Shown here piece after piece: positions 11,250-25,090 of a stretch of 64,000 nt of DNA; the first letter of the stretch is position 1; every line of letters begins with the position of its first letter. The position numbers and the translations under genes are program-made. The DNA is from Centrapalus pauciflorus. Taxonomy: Eukaryota; Streptophyta; Magnoliopsida; Asterales; Asteraceae. The notes under the pieces were generated by a model. It was not told where the DNA came from, made no database searches, and saw only the letters and a program-made list of their open reading frames with translations. Location of the stretch: positions 62,001 through 126,000 of the forward strand of contig JAANYP010001165.1 of NCBI GenBank assembly GCA_020465985.1, written 5' to 3'.

Positions 11250-11490
11250 TACCCTTCCCACCATTTTATAGTAATTCTCTAGGCTATACTATCTGATATA
11301 TCTTAGGGTATGTAAGGCTTAAGAATTTATCGAAAAATTCCAACCATAGCATGTACAAAGATTAGGTTTCCAACATTTTAATGAAAAACTAAGTTTTATC
11401 TATAACTAGGAGCATGAGGATATGTAGTACGACAATTTGCCTAAGAAATTTCAAACCCATAGACTTATCCTCTTGCCCCATTAGATACCA
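11250..11490 (+). other. gag-less junction of the nested element
   Basis: AT-rich bridge between the end of the accessory-ORF remnant and the protease. In the related element the same interval holds about 230 bp of spacer and about 380 codons of gag. None of that coding sequence is seen here, so gag was deleted. Confidence 0.65.
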
Positions 11491-11493
11491 CTT

Positions 11494-14400
11494 ATGCATT
11501 TCTACTATTTGATACCGGTGCTGATAGGAGCTTTATCCACTAAGTTCAGTAAGCAGATAAATTCCATTCTTACACCATTAAGTGTCACTTATGCTATTAA
11601 GGTTGATGACACTAAGACGCGTAAGACAAATAATATAAGTCGAGGATGCTCCTTAGAATTTCTAGGCCGACTCTTTAAAACAGACTTGATGTCCGTCAAA
11701 CTGAGAAGATTTGACGTGTCATAGGCATGGATTGACTATTGAAAAATTGTGCGGAAATAGTGTGCAACAAGAAGACGGTTCATATACCTTTAGCCAATAA
11801 GAAGGTCCTTACTATCCAAGGCAAAGCAAGAAATACAAAAGTAAGCATCATCTTTAGCATTAGGACCCTGAAGTGTTGACAGAGAGGGAGCCAAAGGAAA
11901 AGCGGCTCGAAAATATTCTTATTATTTATGGTTACCCCAAAGTTTTTCCAGAACACATACCTGAACTCTCAACATCGAGGCAAGTCAAATTCAAAAATCG
12001 GCCTAGTATCAGGTGCTGCACCAGTGGCTCGAGCACCAGGCCGATTAACCCCATCAATATTGTAAGAATCGTCCAACCAACCGTAGGAGCTCTTAGATAT
12101 TAGGTTTATCAAACCGAGTTCCTCGCTTTGGAGGAGCTCCAGTTTTTTTTATAAAGAAGAAGGATGGAACCTCAGAATGTGCATCAATTACCGAGAGCTA
12201 ACTAAACTAAGAGAGTCGATATCCGCTCACAAGGATCAATGACTTGTTTGACCAAACTCCAAGAATTAAGCTTCTATTCGAAGATCGACCTAAGGTTTGG
12301 TTATCATCAGGTTAGTATTCCAAAGACAGTCTTCAGATTCCGTTACGGTCATCATAAATTCCTATTAATGTATTTTGGATTAACCACTGCCCCAACGGTA
12401 TTCATGGACCTCATAAATCGGGTGTGCAAACCTTATCTAGACAAATTTGTGATTGTATTCATGAATGACATCTTAATCTACTCACGAAACAAGGAGGAAC
12501 ACGAGCAAACATTTAAGACTAATTCTAGAGTTGTTGAAGAAAGAACAACTATATGCCAAGCTTTCTAAGTTTGACTTTTGGCTAAGAAGGGTGGAATTTC
12601 TCAGTCACGTGATCAATAGTAAAGGAATCCAAGTCGACCCCGCAAAGATCGAGGCTATCATGAATTGGTCAACTCTTAGAACCCCCATAGAGATACGACA
12701 ATCCTTAAGACTTGCCACTTATTATAGGCAATTATCAAAAATTTCTCAAAGATCACCGGAGCTCTAACAAAACTGACCCGAAAAGACATTATGTATGATT
12801 GGGGCGAGGATCAGGAGACATCATTTCAGTTATAAAAGAACAAACTATGCAGCGCACTTTTTTTATCTGAGAGAAGCAAGAAATTTGTAGATTGCTGTGA
12901 CGCTTCACACAATGGGTTGATATAGAAAGATAGGGTCATAGCTTATACTTTATGAAAACTTAAGGTTCACTAGGTGAATTACACAAAGCATGATCTAGAT
13001 CTTGGAGCAGTAGTCTTTATCCTTAAGAATTGGAGACATTAGTTGTACGGTAAGAAGTGTACTACACTCACAGACCATAAGAGCCTCCAACACATCTTGA
13101 ACCAGAAAGAGTCGAATATGAGGTAGCATCGTTGATGGAGCTAATAAGTGATTGCAACTGTGAAATTCGTTATCACCTGGGGAAAACTAATGTGGTTGCA
13201 GACGCTCAGAGGCGAAAGAAACGAGCCAAGCCGTTAAGAGTACAAGCCCTAGCTTATAACCATTCAACCAAACCTTCCTTCCTTAGTTCATGATGCACAA
13301 ATAGAAGTCGTTAAGGAGGAAAATATGAAAAATGAAGCCCTGCACGGAATGGATAAATAGTTTGGGGTAAGGACTAATAAAAAAATCGATATTTCATGAA
13401 TAGAGTCTGATTACCCTGTTTTGGTGGAATAAGAAAGCTGGCTATGGATGAAGGACACAAATCAAGATATGTCGTTCACCCCGGATCCGATAAAATGTAT
13501 CATGACCTCAAGGAGCTATACGGGTGGCCTAACATGAAAGATGACATTGCCACATATGTCAACAAATTCCTAACATGCTCAAAAGTTTAGACAAAGCATC
13601 AGAAACCATTTTGGTAATAGTCGACCGCCTAACAAAATTCGCGCATTCCTACCAATCAAGGAGAACAATAAGATGAATAAGCTAGTCCAAACAAGCAAGT
13701 CGTCTCCGGACACAGAGTGCCTATTTCAATCATTTCGAATACGGATAGTAGATTTACATCTAGATTTTTGGCAATCAGCTTTGGGTACAAACTTGGACAT
13801 AAGTACCACATACCACCCTCAGACCGATGGTCAGAATGAAAGAACGATCCAAACCCAAGAACATATGTTAAGAGCCTGTGTGATGAATTTTGGGAAGTGT
13901 TGGGATACTCATTTGCCCTTAGTGGAATTATCGTACAACAACAGCTATCACACAAGTCTTAACGTTGCTCCATTTGAGGCACTGTACGGACAAAAGTGTC
14001 GATCACCCCTTTCCTGGGCCAAATTCAGGGATAGTCAAGTCATTGGCCCAGAAATCATACTTGAGACCACCAAAAAGATAGTACAGATACGGAACTGACT
14101 AAAAGTTGCCCGCGATCGTCAGAAACGTTATGTAGACGTAAGGAGAAAATCCCTTGAGTTCCAATTAGGAGAATGGGTACTGATAAAAGTCTCGCCATGG
14201 AAGGGTGTGATACAATTTGGGAAACAAGGGAAACTGAACCCTTGTTATATCGATCATTCATGATTTTCAAAAGAATTTGCCCGGTAGCCTACCGGCTCGA
14301 TCTGCCCCCAGAGCTTAGTAATGTTGATAATACCTTCCACGTATCCAACCTTAAGAAATGTCTGGCTGATGAAACACTCATCATACCCATGGACGAGCTG

Positions 14401-14634
14401 GAGTTAGATGATAAGTTGAACTTCGTTGAAAAACCCGTGGAAATAATGGACCGAGAAGTCAAGATACTAAAGCACAGTCGGATCCCGATAATAAAAGTCA
14501 GATGGAACTCTAAGCGAGGTCCTGAGTTTATGTGGGAACGCGAAGATCAGTTCCGGGAAATAAATACCCTCATCTGTTCTCAAATACTCAAGCAGTGTAG
14601 AACACGAGCTAATTTCGAGACGAAATTCCCTTAA
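11494..14634 (+). pseudogene. pol: pol remnant of the nested element: protease, RT, RNase H, integrase, C-terminal region
   Basis: Domain order is right but the frame is broken by many stops and indels. Protease: DTGADRSF encoded from 11511. RT: KIDLRFGYHQV and the catalytic box at about 12450, where the usual FIDD is FMND, so one catalytic Asp is lost (GAT to AAT, a G-to-A change). RNase H: TDHKSLQHIL near 13070 and VADA near 13200. Integrase: the VHPGSDKMY finger near 13475, TTYHPQTDGQNERT near 13810 and a clean 141-codon core stretch from 13673. The C-terminal part (to 14634) ends with IIKVRWNSKRGPEFMWERED, a chromodomain-type tail. Part of the integrase N-half (near 13590-13610) is deleted. 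Non-functional. Confidence 0.85.
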
Positions 14635-14635
14635 C

Positions 14636-14645
14636 ATGGGGAGAG
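14636..14645 (+). promoter_or_regulatory. polypurine tract of the nested element
   Basis: ATGGGGAGAG directly before the TGTAAC start of the 3' LTR, the expected plus-strand primer. Confidence 0.75.
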
Positions 14646-16078
14646 TGTAACATTCGACATTAAACCAGGTTAGCAACTACGACCTAATCGGTATTTAATA
14701 GCCAATTATAACCTAATCAGTGGTCATTAGAAATTAATCAAAGTGATTAACAAGGTTCATGAAGAAATTCAACTCAATTAGAATCAAATTCATCGGTGCG
14801 ATGAATCGGGAAATCAATTAATCCGATCGATTTACGATATGAAGGATTAATTCAACTAAGTACATAATTAAATTAAGATTAGTAACACTAATCATGCATT
14901 AATGCACTTACTTAACATTGATGATGAAAGACTAAAACAAATCATTAAACAAATGCATTCAAAAGTATTTATTAATTTACATAAAAAGGAAAATACAAGA
15001 ATACATTTTAAATACATTTATACAAAAAAAATGAAAATACATCAAAATCTCTTTCATAAAATCTGCCCATAGGGAGGTACAAGTAGTTTTTGACTTCATT
15101 TTTATAATACACACTTCCATAACCCATCAAAATCAAATCCTTTTCATCATCTTCTTTCATCTCATCCAACACTCCACTCAACCTCCACTTTGATGACCAT
15201 TTTTCTCTATAAATAGAGAGATCATTTCTCATCCATCCTCACACATTTGCAAGAGCAAAACCTCTCATTTTACTCTCTCAAAATCGTCCATATCCACACA
15301 CACAACCAAAGTTGTTTTCTTCCTTTATTCTTCAAGAATTCAAGCTTTTCAAGAGTTTCTTTGGTGCAACTAGTTCAAGAACAACTCTTCTACATATTTT
15401 CATACTTCTAATACATCAAAGTAAGTAAATACTAACTTTTTACATCTTATATTTATGTTGATATAAGTCTTGCATAATATATATAATCACCAACAACAAC
15501 ATGTTTCATAAAAACTCAAGTTTATAAATCACTAGTTTTGTTTCAAGTTTGTTTTCTTCAAATGTGTTTATAAATATATAAACACATTATGTAAGTGTAA
15601 ATATTATGAAAAAAAGTTATATAAATGTGTTTTATAACTTTTATACAAGTGGTGTTTGAATAAACAACAAGAATCACAAGTTATTTCAAGTTTATGAAAT
15701 ACGGAATTTCGGCAGAAAAGTTGCATCGACTTTGAAAAATCATAACTAACCCATAACTTAACGAAAAGAGTTGATTCTTGTCTCAAAAGTTAGATCTATG
15801 TCTTGACTAAAAATATGGAAGTTTTCATAATTTATTTTGGAGTTTAAGACCCCCAGAAATTATTTGGGAAACCGAAAGTTTGACAGCTCAAAAATGGCCA
15901 ACATAGGGTTTTCAACAAGCTTTTTCCCCAACCTAAACACCTCGAAAAATGGCCGTTCTTGAATTTAAAAATTCTTTATATATAGTACTTTAATGTCCAA
16001 GAAAACCAAAGCCTAAAACATCTTGGAGTTTGGTCAAAAACAGCCTCAAAGTAGGCCGAAAAACCTTCGAAAAAGCTG

Positions 16079-16084
<6 letters not shown>

Positions 16085-16149
<65 letters not shown>
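16085..16149. repeat. (TA)n microsatellite left of the palindromic MITE
   Basis: Pure TA repeat of about 65 bases. It is the left half of the tract into which the MITE inserted. Confidence 0.9.
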
Positions 16150-16842
<693 letters not shown>

Positions 16843-17803
16843 ATATATAAACCTGACGTTTTAAGTGGATTTTATTTATAAACTTGTAATGTTGGGTGAT
16901 TTAAGACATAAAAACCTATATATATACATATTATCATATATGAGAGTTATTAAGTCTGTATTATCACTTAGGACTCGATTAAACACATCCGTGCATCAAC
17001 CATCAAAGAACGAAAACTTGCATTTTCGCGATCATTTTGCCATCAGCATGCGGTGAGTCTTCATAGCCCCTATTTTCACTATCTATTGGGGTGGAAATAT
17101 ATGCACTGTTTTCATATGGACATCAAAACTGTTTATTTCTTATATGTATTACATGTGTGGATCCATCAGCCCTCAAATCATGAACCGTTAATTGCATTTA
17201 TTTGTAAGCGCGAATATATTGTGGATAGATCTATCGGGAGTCATGTCCCCCATTCGGGTTAGTTCGGCTCGGCTAACAGCGGGTGCATATATATTCAACA
17301 CACGGTATTACGTATGGGAATACTGCACAGGGCAAACTCATTTAATTAAGCTTCGGTTGCATGATGGTGTATGTAATACATACACGGAATTTATGCTTTA
17401 TAAATTCAACTCATCTGATAATGTCCATACAATTGGTCTTTTCGCGTAAACCTATGAGCTCACCAATAATTTGTTGACGTATTTTATCATGTATTTTCAG
17501 GTGATTGAGACATGCACATTTATCGGAAGTATTCTAAGGCTTCCGTTCATTTTGGAGTCGCATCATTTTCAAACTCGGAGATTTACTTGCATCTTTCCGG
17601 ATAAACTAAATTGTGTATTTAAATCTTGGTATTTTAAAAACTACTTACATTGTATTTTGGTTATGTAAAACAATATTTATATTTGAAGTTAAATCAATGT
17701 ATTTTTTAAAACGTCCATATAGTGGTCGTTCATTATGATTATGGTTACGCTTCCGCGACATTACGTTTCGTTGCCAACCGGGGTAACGGGGTGTGACAGA
17801 GAG

Positions 17804-20800
17804 TTCGTGGAGTTACAGGAGATGACATCCTTTACCAGAGCCCTGGAGTTAGCTCGCATGAGAGAGCGAGAGATCGAGAGGCAGCTGGAGCGGGAGCAGC
17901 CGCCCACCCAGAGACAGCGTACGGGGGCCTCCGAGCAGTCCAGTTACTGGCGTGAACCGAGAGAGCAGCAGCCCGAGTAGGGCCGGTATCAGGAGCAGGG
18001 TACGGGTTCGCGTAGAGATAGAGGCAGAGACAGAGGCAGAGATGATAGGTCTAGAGGACAGGGCAAAAGAGATAGCCATACAGCCAGTCAAAGTAGTGTT
18101 GGGTAGGGGTCCCGGGCAGCGGGGATTAGAGCTGACAGTTATTCTGGGGAAGGGGGTTGTCCGAGGTGTCACCGCAAGCATGCCGGGCCATGTGCTAGCG
18201 ATCAGTTTCGGTGTTTCAAATGTGGTCAGTTCGGCCATACAGCTACAACTTGCACATCCCCTGAGGCGTTATGCTTCCAATGTGAGAAGTCGGGCCACCG
18301 CATGCGAGATTGTCCTGAGGTAGCACCAGCAGTACCGGGGGCGAGCACGAGCAGTGTCAGAGCAGAGCCATCTTCTTCTACCTCTCGTAGAGATGCAGCA
18401 CTGAGAACCCGAGGCCGAGTGTTCCAGGCCATACCTGAGGAGGCCAGAGATGCTCCAGATGTTGTCACGGGTATGTATCATCTGAATGGCTTGTGTGCAC
18501 GAGTCTTATTTGATTCTGGAGCCAATCGCTCACATGTGTCAGTATTATTCTGTGCTTATTTTACTGTCGCTCCTTCTATGCTATCTGTGTCATTGATTGT
18601 TGAGAGGGTAGACGGGAGTACCGTGCTAGTGAGCCGTGTTTATCGAGAGTGTGTACTCGAGATCGATACTCACCGATTCCTGGTCGATTTACTACCTATT
18701 GAGATCAGCAGCTTCGTTGTGATCATCGGTATGGACTGGATGACAGCCCGTCAGGCAGATATTCTTTGTGCTAAAAAGATGATCAGGATACCGATTTCCG
18801 AGACTGAGACCGTGACAGTTTACGGGGAGAGGCGAAAGGGCGACATTGGGATTATCTCGATGGTTAGAGCTCAGAGATATGTGACTAAGGGTTGCGAGAC
18901 CTTCCTGGCTTATGTGATTGATGCCCAGAAGGTGAAGACGAAGGTAGGGGATGTACCTGTACTGCGACACTACCCTGAGGTATTCCTAAATGAGTTCCCT
19001 GGGCTACCACCAGATCGCCAGGTAGAGTTCCGGATCGACCTTATCCCTGGAGCGGTGCCGATTGCCAAGACGCCTTATAGGCTAGCACCCACTGAGATGC
19101 GAGAGATGATGACTCAGCTTCAGGAGTTGCAAGATAGGGGATTTATCCGTCCGAGCTCATCACCGTGGGGAGCACCGGTGTTGTTTGTGAAGAAGAAAGA
19201 CGGTACCATGCGAATGTGTATCGATTATAAAGAGTTAAATAAAGTGACGGTGAAGAATAGATATCCACTTCCGCGAATCGATGACTTATTCGATCAGCTA
19301 CAGGGATCTAGCTTCTTCTCGAAGATTGATTTACGATCTGGATATCACCAGTTGAAGGTCAGGGAAGAGGATGTGCCCAAGACAGCCTTCAGGACGCGCT
19401 ATAGACACTATGAGTTCTTAGTCATGCCATTCAGACTGACTAACGCACCCGCAGCTTTCATGGATTTAATGAACAGGGTGTGTAGAGCCATGTTGGATCA
19501 ATTTGTGATTGTGTTCATAGACGACATATTTATCTACTCGAGGAGCGGTGAGGAGCATGAGCAGCACTTGAGGGAGGTCCTGAGCGTGCTGTAGAGAGAG
19601 AGACTTTATGTGAAATTCTCTAAGTGCGAGTTTTGGCTCCGAGAGGTGCAGTTCTTGGGCCATGTTGTAAGCAGTGAGGGCATCAAGGTGGACTATGCAA
19701 AGATCGAGGCTGTGATGAGTTGGGAGCAGCCTAAGACCGTGCCAGAGATTCGTAGTTTCCTGGGGTTGGCAGGCTACAGGCGGTTCATTTAGAACTTTTC
19801 ATGGATAGCCATATCGTTAACGAGACTGACATGGCAGGGTGTGCCCTTCGAGTGGAATGACGACTACCTTTGCTGAGTTGAGAGCTCGATTATGTCAGGC
19901 GCCGGTGTTGGCTTTGCCCGAGGAAACAGAAGATTTTGCGGTATATTGTGATGCATCAGGGACGGGGTTGGGCTGTGTATTGATGCAGCGAGGCAAGGTG
20001 ATTGCCTACGCTTCAAGGCAGTTGAAGACATATGAATAGAATCATACGGTTCACGATCTTGAGTTGGATGTCATTGTCTTTGCGTTAAAGATATGGAGAC
20101 ATTATCTGTATGGGTCAGAGTTCGTGGTATATACTGATCACAAGAGTTTTCGGTACCTTTTTAATCAGAAGGGTTTGAACATGCCACAGAGACGCAGTTT
20201 AGAGCTCCTGAAAGACTATGACTGTGAGATACAGTATCATCCTAGGAAGGCGAACGTAGTAGCTAACACCTTGAGCCGTAAGGCGTATGTTCAGACAGTT
20301 ACGTCCCGAGCTGTGAGACTCGAGATCACCTTTATCCTGATTGACAGTCTTAGATTAGCACAGATAGAGGGTTTGCGGGAGCAGAATGTGAAGAGAGAGA
20401 GGTTGGTGGGGCTGACAGAGTCATTGGTCAGGGATGGCCGAGGGATATATACGTTGAGAGGCAGAGTTTGGGTTCCCAGAGTTGGGGACTTGCGGCAGTT
20501 AATCCTTGATGAGCCGCATAAGTCGAGGTTGTCCATTCATCCTGGGAGCACCAAGATGTACTGAGATCTCTGAGAGTTCTACTGGTGGCCGGGTATGAAA
20601 AGGGATGTGGGCCGTTATGTCGAGCAGTGTATGGCATGTTTTCGGGTAAAAAGTGAGCACTAGAAACCGCACGGCCGTGTACAGCCACTGGAGATTCCCG
20701 AGTGGAAATGGTACCACATCAGGATGGATTTGCTCATCCGACTTCCTCGTACTGTGCGTGGGAACGATATGATCTGGGTCATAGTGGACCGGTTGACTAA

Positions 20801-21773
20801 AAGTGCGCACGTTCTTGCTCTTTGGGGTACGATCACGATGGATCAGCTAGTGCGACTGTATATTGATGAAGTGGTGTCGCGGCATAGGATTCTGAAGTCG
20901 ATTACTTCCGATTGCGATACTCGTTTCACCTCGCGGTTCTGGCAGAGCTTTCAGAGAGAGCTGGGTACCCGAGTTCAGCTAAGTACAGCTTACCGGCCTT
21001 ACACAGATGGGCAGACTGAGCGCACCAAGCAGACACTGGAGGATATGCTGAGAGCATGTGCCATAGACTTCAAAGGTAGCTGGGATGTGCATCTCCCGTT
21101 AGTTGAGTTCGCGTATAATAATAGCTACGACGCCTCGATTAAGATGGCACCGTTTGAAGCATTATATAGTCGTAAGTGTCTAACCCCAGTGTGTTAGGGT
21201 GAGGTCAGTGAGCGACCGATCAGTGGGCCCGAGGTACTTCAGGAGACGAGTGACAAAGTAGTCGTGATCCGTGAGCATATGCATGTTGCACAGAGCCGTC
21301 ATAAGTGTTATGCTGACCGCCGTACCTCCGAGATTGAGTTTCGTGTTGGGGATCAGGTGTTGCTGAAAGTGTCTCCGTGGAAGGGTGTGATCCGATTCAG
21401 GCACCGGGGCAAGTTTAGTCCAAGGTATATAAGACCGTTTGAGATTTTAGCCAGGCTCAGAGATCAGGCCTACAAATTGAGAGTACTGCCAGAGTTAGCC
21501 GGTGTTCATGATACGTACCACGTGTGTCATTTGAGAAAATGTTTGGCTAAAGAGGATCAGTACGTGCCGTTGTCAGAGAATTCTGTGGATGATCAGTTGA
21601 GATATGCCGAGCAGCCGAAGTTGATTACTGATCGTAAAGTGAATAAGTTGCACAATAAAGAGATATCATTGGTACTCGTTCAATGGAGACACCATAAGGG
21701 TACCAGCGCGACTTGGGAACCTGAGTACGATATGCGGAGTCGCTATCCCTTCCTGTTCCAGAGTCAGAGTTAG
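17804..21773 (+). pseudogene. gag-pol: gag C-terminus and pol of the outer Tekay-like element
   Basis: Continues the gag frame from 8049. Order: gag tail; zinc knuckles CFKCGQFGHTATTC and CFQCEKSGHRMRDC (about 18220-18315); protease LFDSGANRS (Asp codon 18512); RT with FIDD at 19514-19525; RNase H with YCDAS and YTDHKSF; integrase with SIHPGS, CMAC and TDGQTERT; and a chromodomain-type end, VLVQWRHHKGTSATWEPE. In-frame stops are at 17978, 18104, 19592, 19790, 20037, 20562, 20571, 20661 and 21195, and one frameshift is near 19855. RNase H has VANTLSR where VADALSR is usual, losing a catalytic Asp. The 430-codon run 18302-19594 is the longest clean stretch. Inactive, but recently a single frame of about 1540 codons. 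Confidence 0.9.
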
Positions 21774-21794
21774 ATTCCATGACGGAATCTTCGT

Positions 21795-21807
21795 AAGGGG
21801 GGAGGAT
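21795..21807 (+). promoter_or_regulatory. polypurine tract of the outer element
   Basis: AAGGGGGGAGGAT, two bases from the 3' LTR start at 21809 and 22 bases after the pol stop. Confidence 0.85.
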
Positions 21808-22956
21808 TTGTAACACCCCGACTCCCGAGCAGGTACGTGTAATTATCCTATTGACTAATTATAATAGAGATTATTGCGTTGGTCCAATTGTGTCCCGTAT
21901 AGTGGATTATACGTGTCGGGACGGGGATTACGTGCATTCGGGATATAATTTTAGTGGATTAATTATAATTATGGATTCACGGATTTAAATGGGAATTATT
22001 GATATAAATAGTGAATTTTTTATAACGGGGTCGGGTATCGGTGTCGAAGCCGCGTTATAATTAGAAATATATATGTGTACGTAAGTTCCTTTCTTGCCTT
22101 CACTTCCCAAATATTGACAAAGGTGTTGTGTGTGTATATCGTGTCCTGGAAATCTGAGATCGAAGCCAAATCGAAGCCATAACCGTGTGTAATCTGCTGT
22201 AAATCAGATTGGAAGACTTCATTTAGTGTTCTTGAAGTTTTAAGGTGAGAATCCTTTGATTTGAGCTTGATTTATGTTGTTAATTGGTGTAAAAAGTGGG
22301 GAATTGGTTTGAATGTGTTTTGGTAGTGTTTTGGTATCAATAGTATGAGTTTTCTCTGCTGGAAATCGAGTTTGGGGAGGTTAACACCTCCTGGATAGAA
22401 CTAAAACAGAAACAGGGGTCTGTTGTTCGTCGTGAGCGCGGTCGAGACGCGCAGAGCGCGGCCGCGATGACGAGGGCGAGCGCAGTGTAGGGTTTGAGTG
22501 CGGTTCGCGATGAGAGCGCGAGCCCGCGATGGGTCTGGCCCGGCCGCGATCCTGCTATTTGGGCCGGGTCCGGGTTTAGGCCTTGGGGTGCGTTTTGGGG
22601 CTGATTTTGGGATTCAGTCGGTTAGAAAAATGATTATGGGATAATTGGGATTAATCTAGGGAGAATTATTGTGTGTATAGGGATTGTCAGAGATCGTTAC
22701 GGGCCGGGTTCGGATCAACAAATTAGAGATATTGGGCGGAGTGATCTAGTTGAGTACACGAGTTCTTTTCAAAGGACCTACTTTTATCGAGTCATAATAT
22801 GTGTATATATTATTGTGATTGCATTTGGGCACTGCGAGCTGCCCCTCAGGTATTGTCCTTCTTTCTTTATATGTGATATACTTATGAGATCCATTATAGT
22901 TGTCGCCATTAGTTATCGCGGGAGCTGTGTAGCTCTGTTTAACATTGTGTAGGGTT

Positions 22957-23227
22957 CCCATATATATATATATATACGTATATATATGTATATATACGTA
23001 TATATATGTATATATACGTATATATATGTATATATACGTATATATATACATATATACGTATATATATACATATATACGTATATATATACATATATACGTA
23101 TATATATACATATATACGTATATATATACATATATACGTATATATATACATATACATATCTATATATATATATACAGATATATATCTATATATACAGATA
23201 TATATATATATATACAGATATATATAC

Positions 23228-23316
<89 letters not shown>

Positions 23317-23324
23317 CACATATA

Positions 23325-23372
<48 letters not shown>
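22957..23372. repeat. TA-rich 20-bp minisatellite and microsatellite in the 3' LTR
   Basis: Three copies of a 20-base unit TATATATGTATATATACGTA (22981-23040), then five of a variant with ATACATATATACGTA (23041-23140), then degenerate TATC/TACA/TA repeats. The corresponding site in the 5' LTR (near 6620) is only GATATATGTGG, so the array grew after insertion. Long Tyr/Ile frames on both strands come from the repeat and are not genes. Confidence 0.9.
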
Positions 23373-23375
<3 letters not shown>

Positions 23376-23451
23376 CGGTCACCACTCCTGTTAGCCCCCA
23401 CGAGCGTGGCTCGGCTCCAGGGGGAGGGATTCCCCAGTTGAGATGAGAATC

Positions 23452-25090
23452 TGTTATGACATATTTTGTACATATTTTTCAGTCATATTTTGCCTCGGAT
23501 TTGGGTTATTTTTGTCTCGAATTGTTTAAATACGACTCTGATTTGTCTATTTTTGTGTTTTGCAGTTCGAGTGTTGCCGGAATTGGAAAAGAATGGATTA
23601 TGGAGCTTAAGCGTCAAATTTACGGGCTGAGCCGATCTCCCTTGAAATTCTGTTGACTTTGACCAAGTTGACCTGATCGTGGCCGCGACCATATCATCGC
23701 GACCGCGCTGACCTGCGATCGGTGGATCGCGTCCATGCTCTTTATCCCGCCCGCGATGGCCTCAGCGCAGCCGCGATCCGGAGAAAATATAAAAAGACAG
23801 CAGCCGTTTCGTTATTTTTTATGCTATTTTTGGATGAACTTTTTCACATAGATTAGAGTGCGATTAATAGGTGTTCGATAGTTTTTGATTTCCAGCTTAG
23901 TTTAGGTTAGTTTAGTGAATCATTCGGCTATTAGAGTGGATTAAAGCATTCGGTTGCGGGTGTTTCTCGTTTTTCATCCGGTTTTTGGTACACTCTTTCC
24001 GAATTTACTTTCTGTTATGAATATATTTGTTATAGATCTGGTTTATTTTATTGTTTTTAACATGATTAGTGAGTAGTTTAGCCAAGCACTTGCTTGGTTA
24101 CGTTTTTACATGGAGTAGTGGAGTATTTGATGGTTTTGGTTGAAAAGTGTTTGATTCATTGATGTATTCTTGATTCATACGATTAATATGCGTAAAATCA
24201 GAATTATAGTTGATTATCTAGCAATATTGTGATCATGATTATTGATTATAAAGGCTGATTTTTATAAACTTAATCAAATTTAAGTGATTTATTAATTGGT
24301 TGTCATTTCTAGCATTATTGTGATTATGAGATACTGACTAGTTAATAAATTGTGAAATCATTGTATGCAAATTAATTCTTAGCAGTATTGTGATTATAGG
24401 ATTAATTTAATATTTGATTTCCTTAGACTTGATTGATGTTTATGCGGCTAAATTGAATATTTAGAGTTATTTCCGAGCGCTTGACGTGTAGACAGTTTTA
24501 ATCTCTAAAAGCTAGATTTAGTTGACTTAATTAATCGTAAAAGACATTTATTGTTGATTTTAACAAATTGGGAAATATTGGAGAACTCCATACTTGATTT
24601 TCTGAAATTAATAAAATATGTCCATGAATCGGTTTTACATCAAAGTTTCAAACTCTTAAGCTTAAAAGATTTAAAACGGTTGGATTTAATTCCAACTTAA
24701 TTTTCTTGACCAAAAACATCTTAAGTGTTTTTACACCAATTTACTCCATTAATCCTAAAAGACGTATCCAAGTGAGTGTTGCTTTTAATATATATCTGAT
24801 ATTATTCTGTTTTAGCGTTAAGGTTTATAAATTTTCGTAATCTGTTAGATAGTATAGTTTTAAGTATTAGGGTTATAATCATCATCATCCCTTATCAGTT
24901 ATCAATGGCTAGATATTAGTGATAATCTTAGTATCGGTATCTCGATCCATATTGCCGTTCCCTGAGTTCGATAATTCCCGAGGTCAGCTTCAAGCTATAC
25001 TAACTACGGCTGGTTCACTGCCAGTGGTATTTGGTATGACTTAGGCTTTCTTCTTTCTTTGATTTTTAATAGCCAAATCCGCGAAGATCA
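23452..25090 (+). mobile_element. solo LTR of an Athila-like element (1639 bp)
   Basis: TGTTATGACATATTTTG...GCGAAGATCA with the 5-bp duplication GAATC at 23447-23451 and 25091-25095. It interrupts the outer 3' LTR at a point continuous in the 5' LTR (near 6701). It lacks internal sequence, so it arose by LTR-LTR recombination. Same family as the LTR at 2660-4880 but without the hAT MITE. GC-rich block at about 23680-23785. Confidence 0.9.

Noticed and set aside
22957..23372. CRISPR-like regular repeat spacing
   Set aside because: A plant nuclear minisatellite with no unique spacers; no cas genes.
22913..23446. Several Tyr/Ile/Val-rich frames up to 151 codons on both strands
   Set aside because: All are translations of TA-rich repeats; no start context, no domain.
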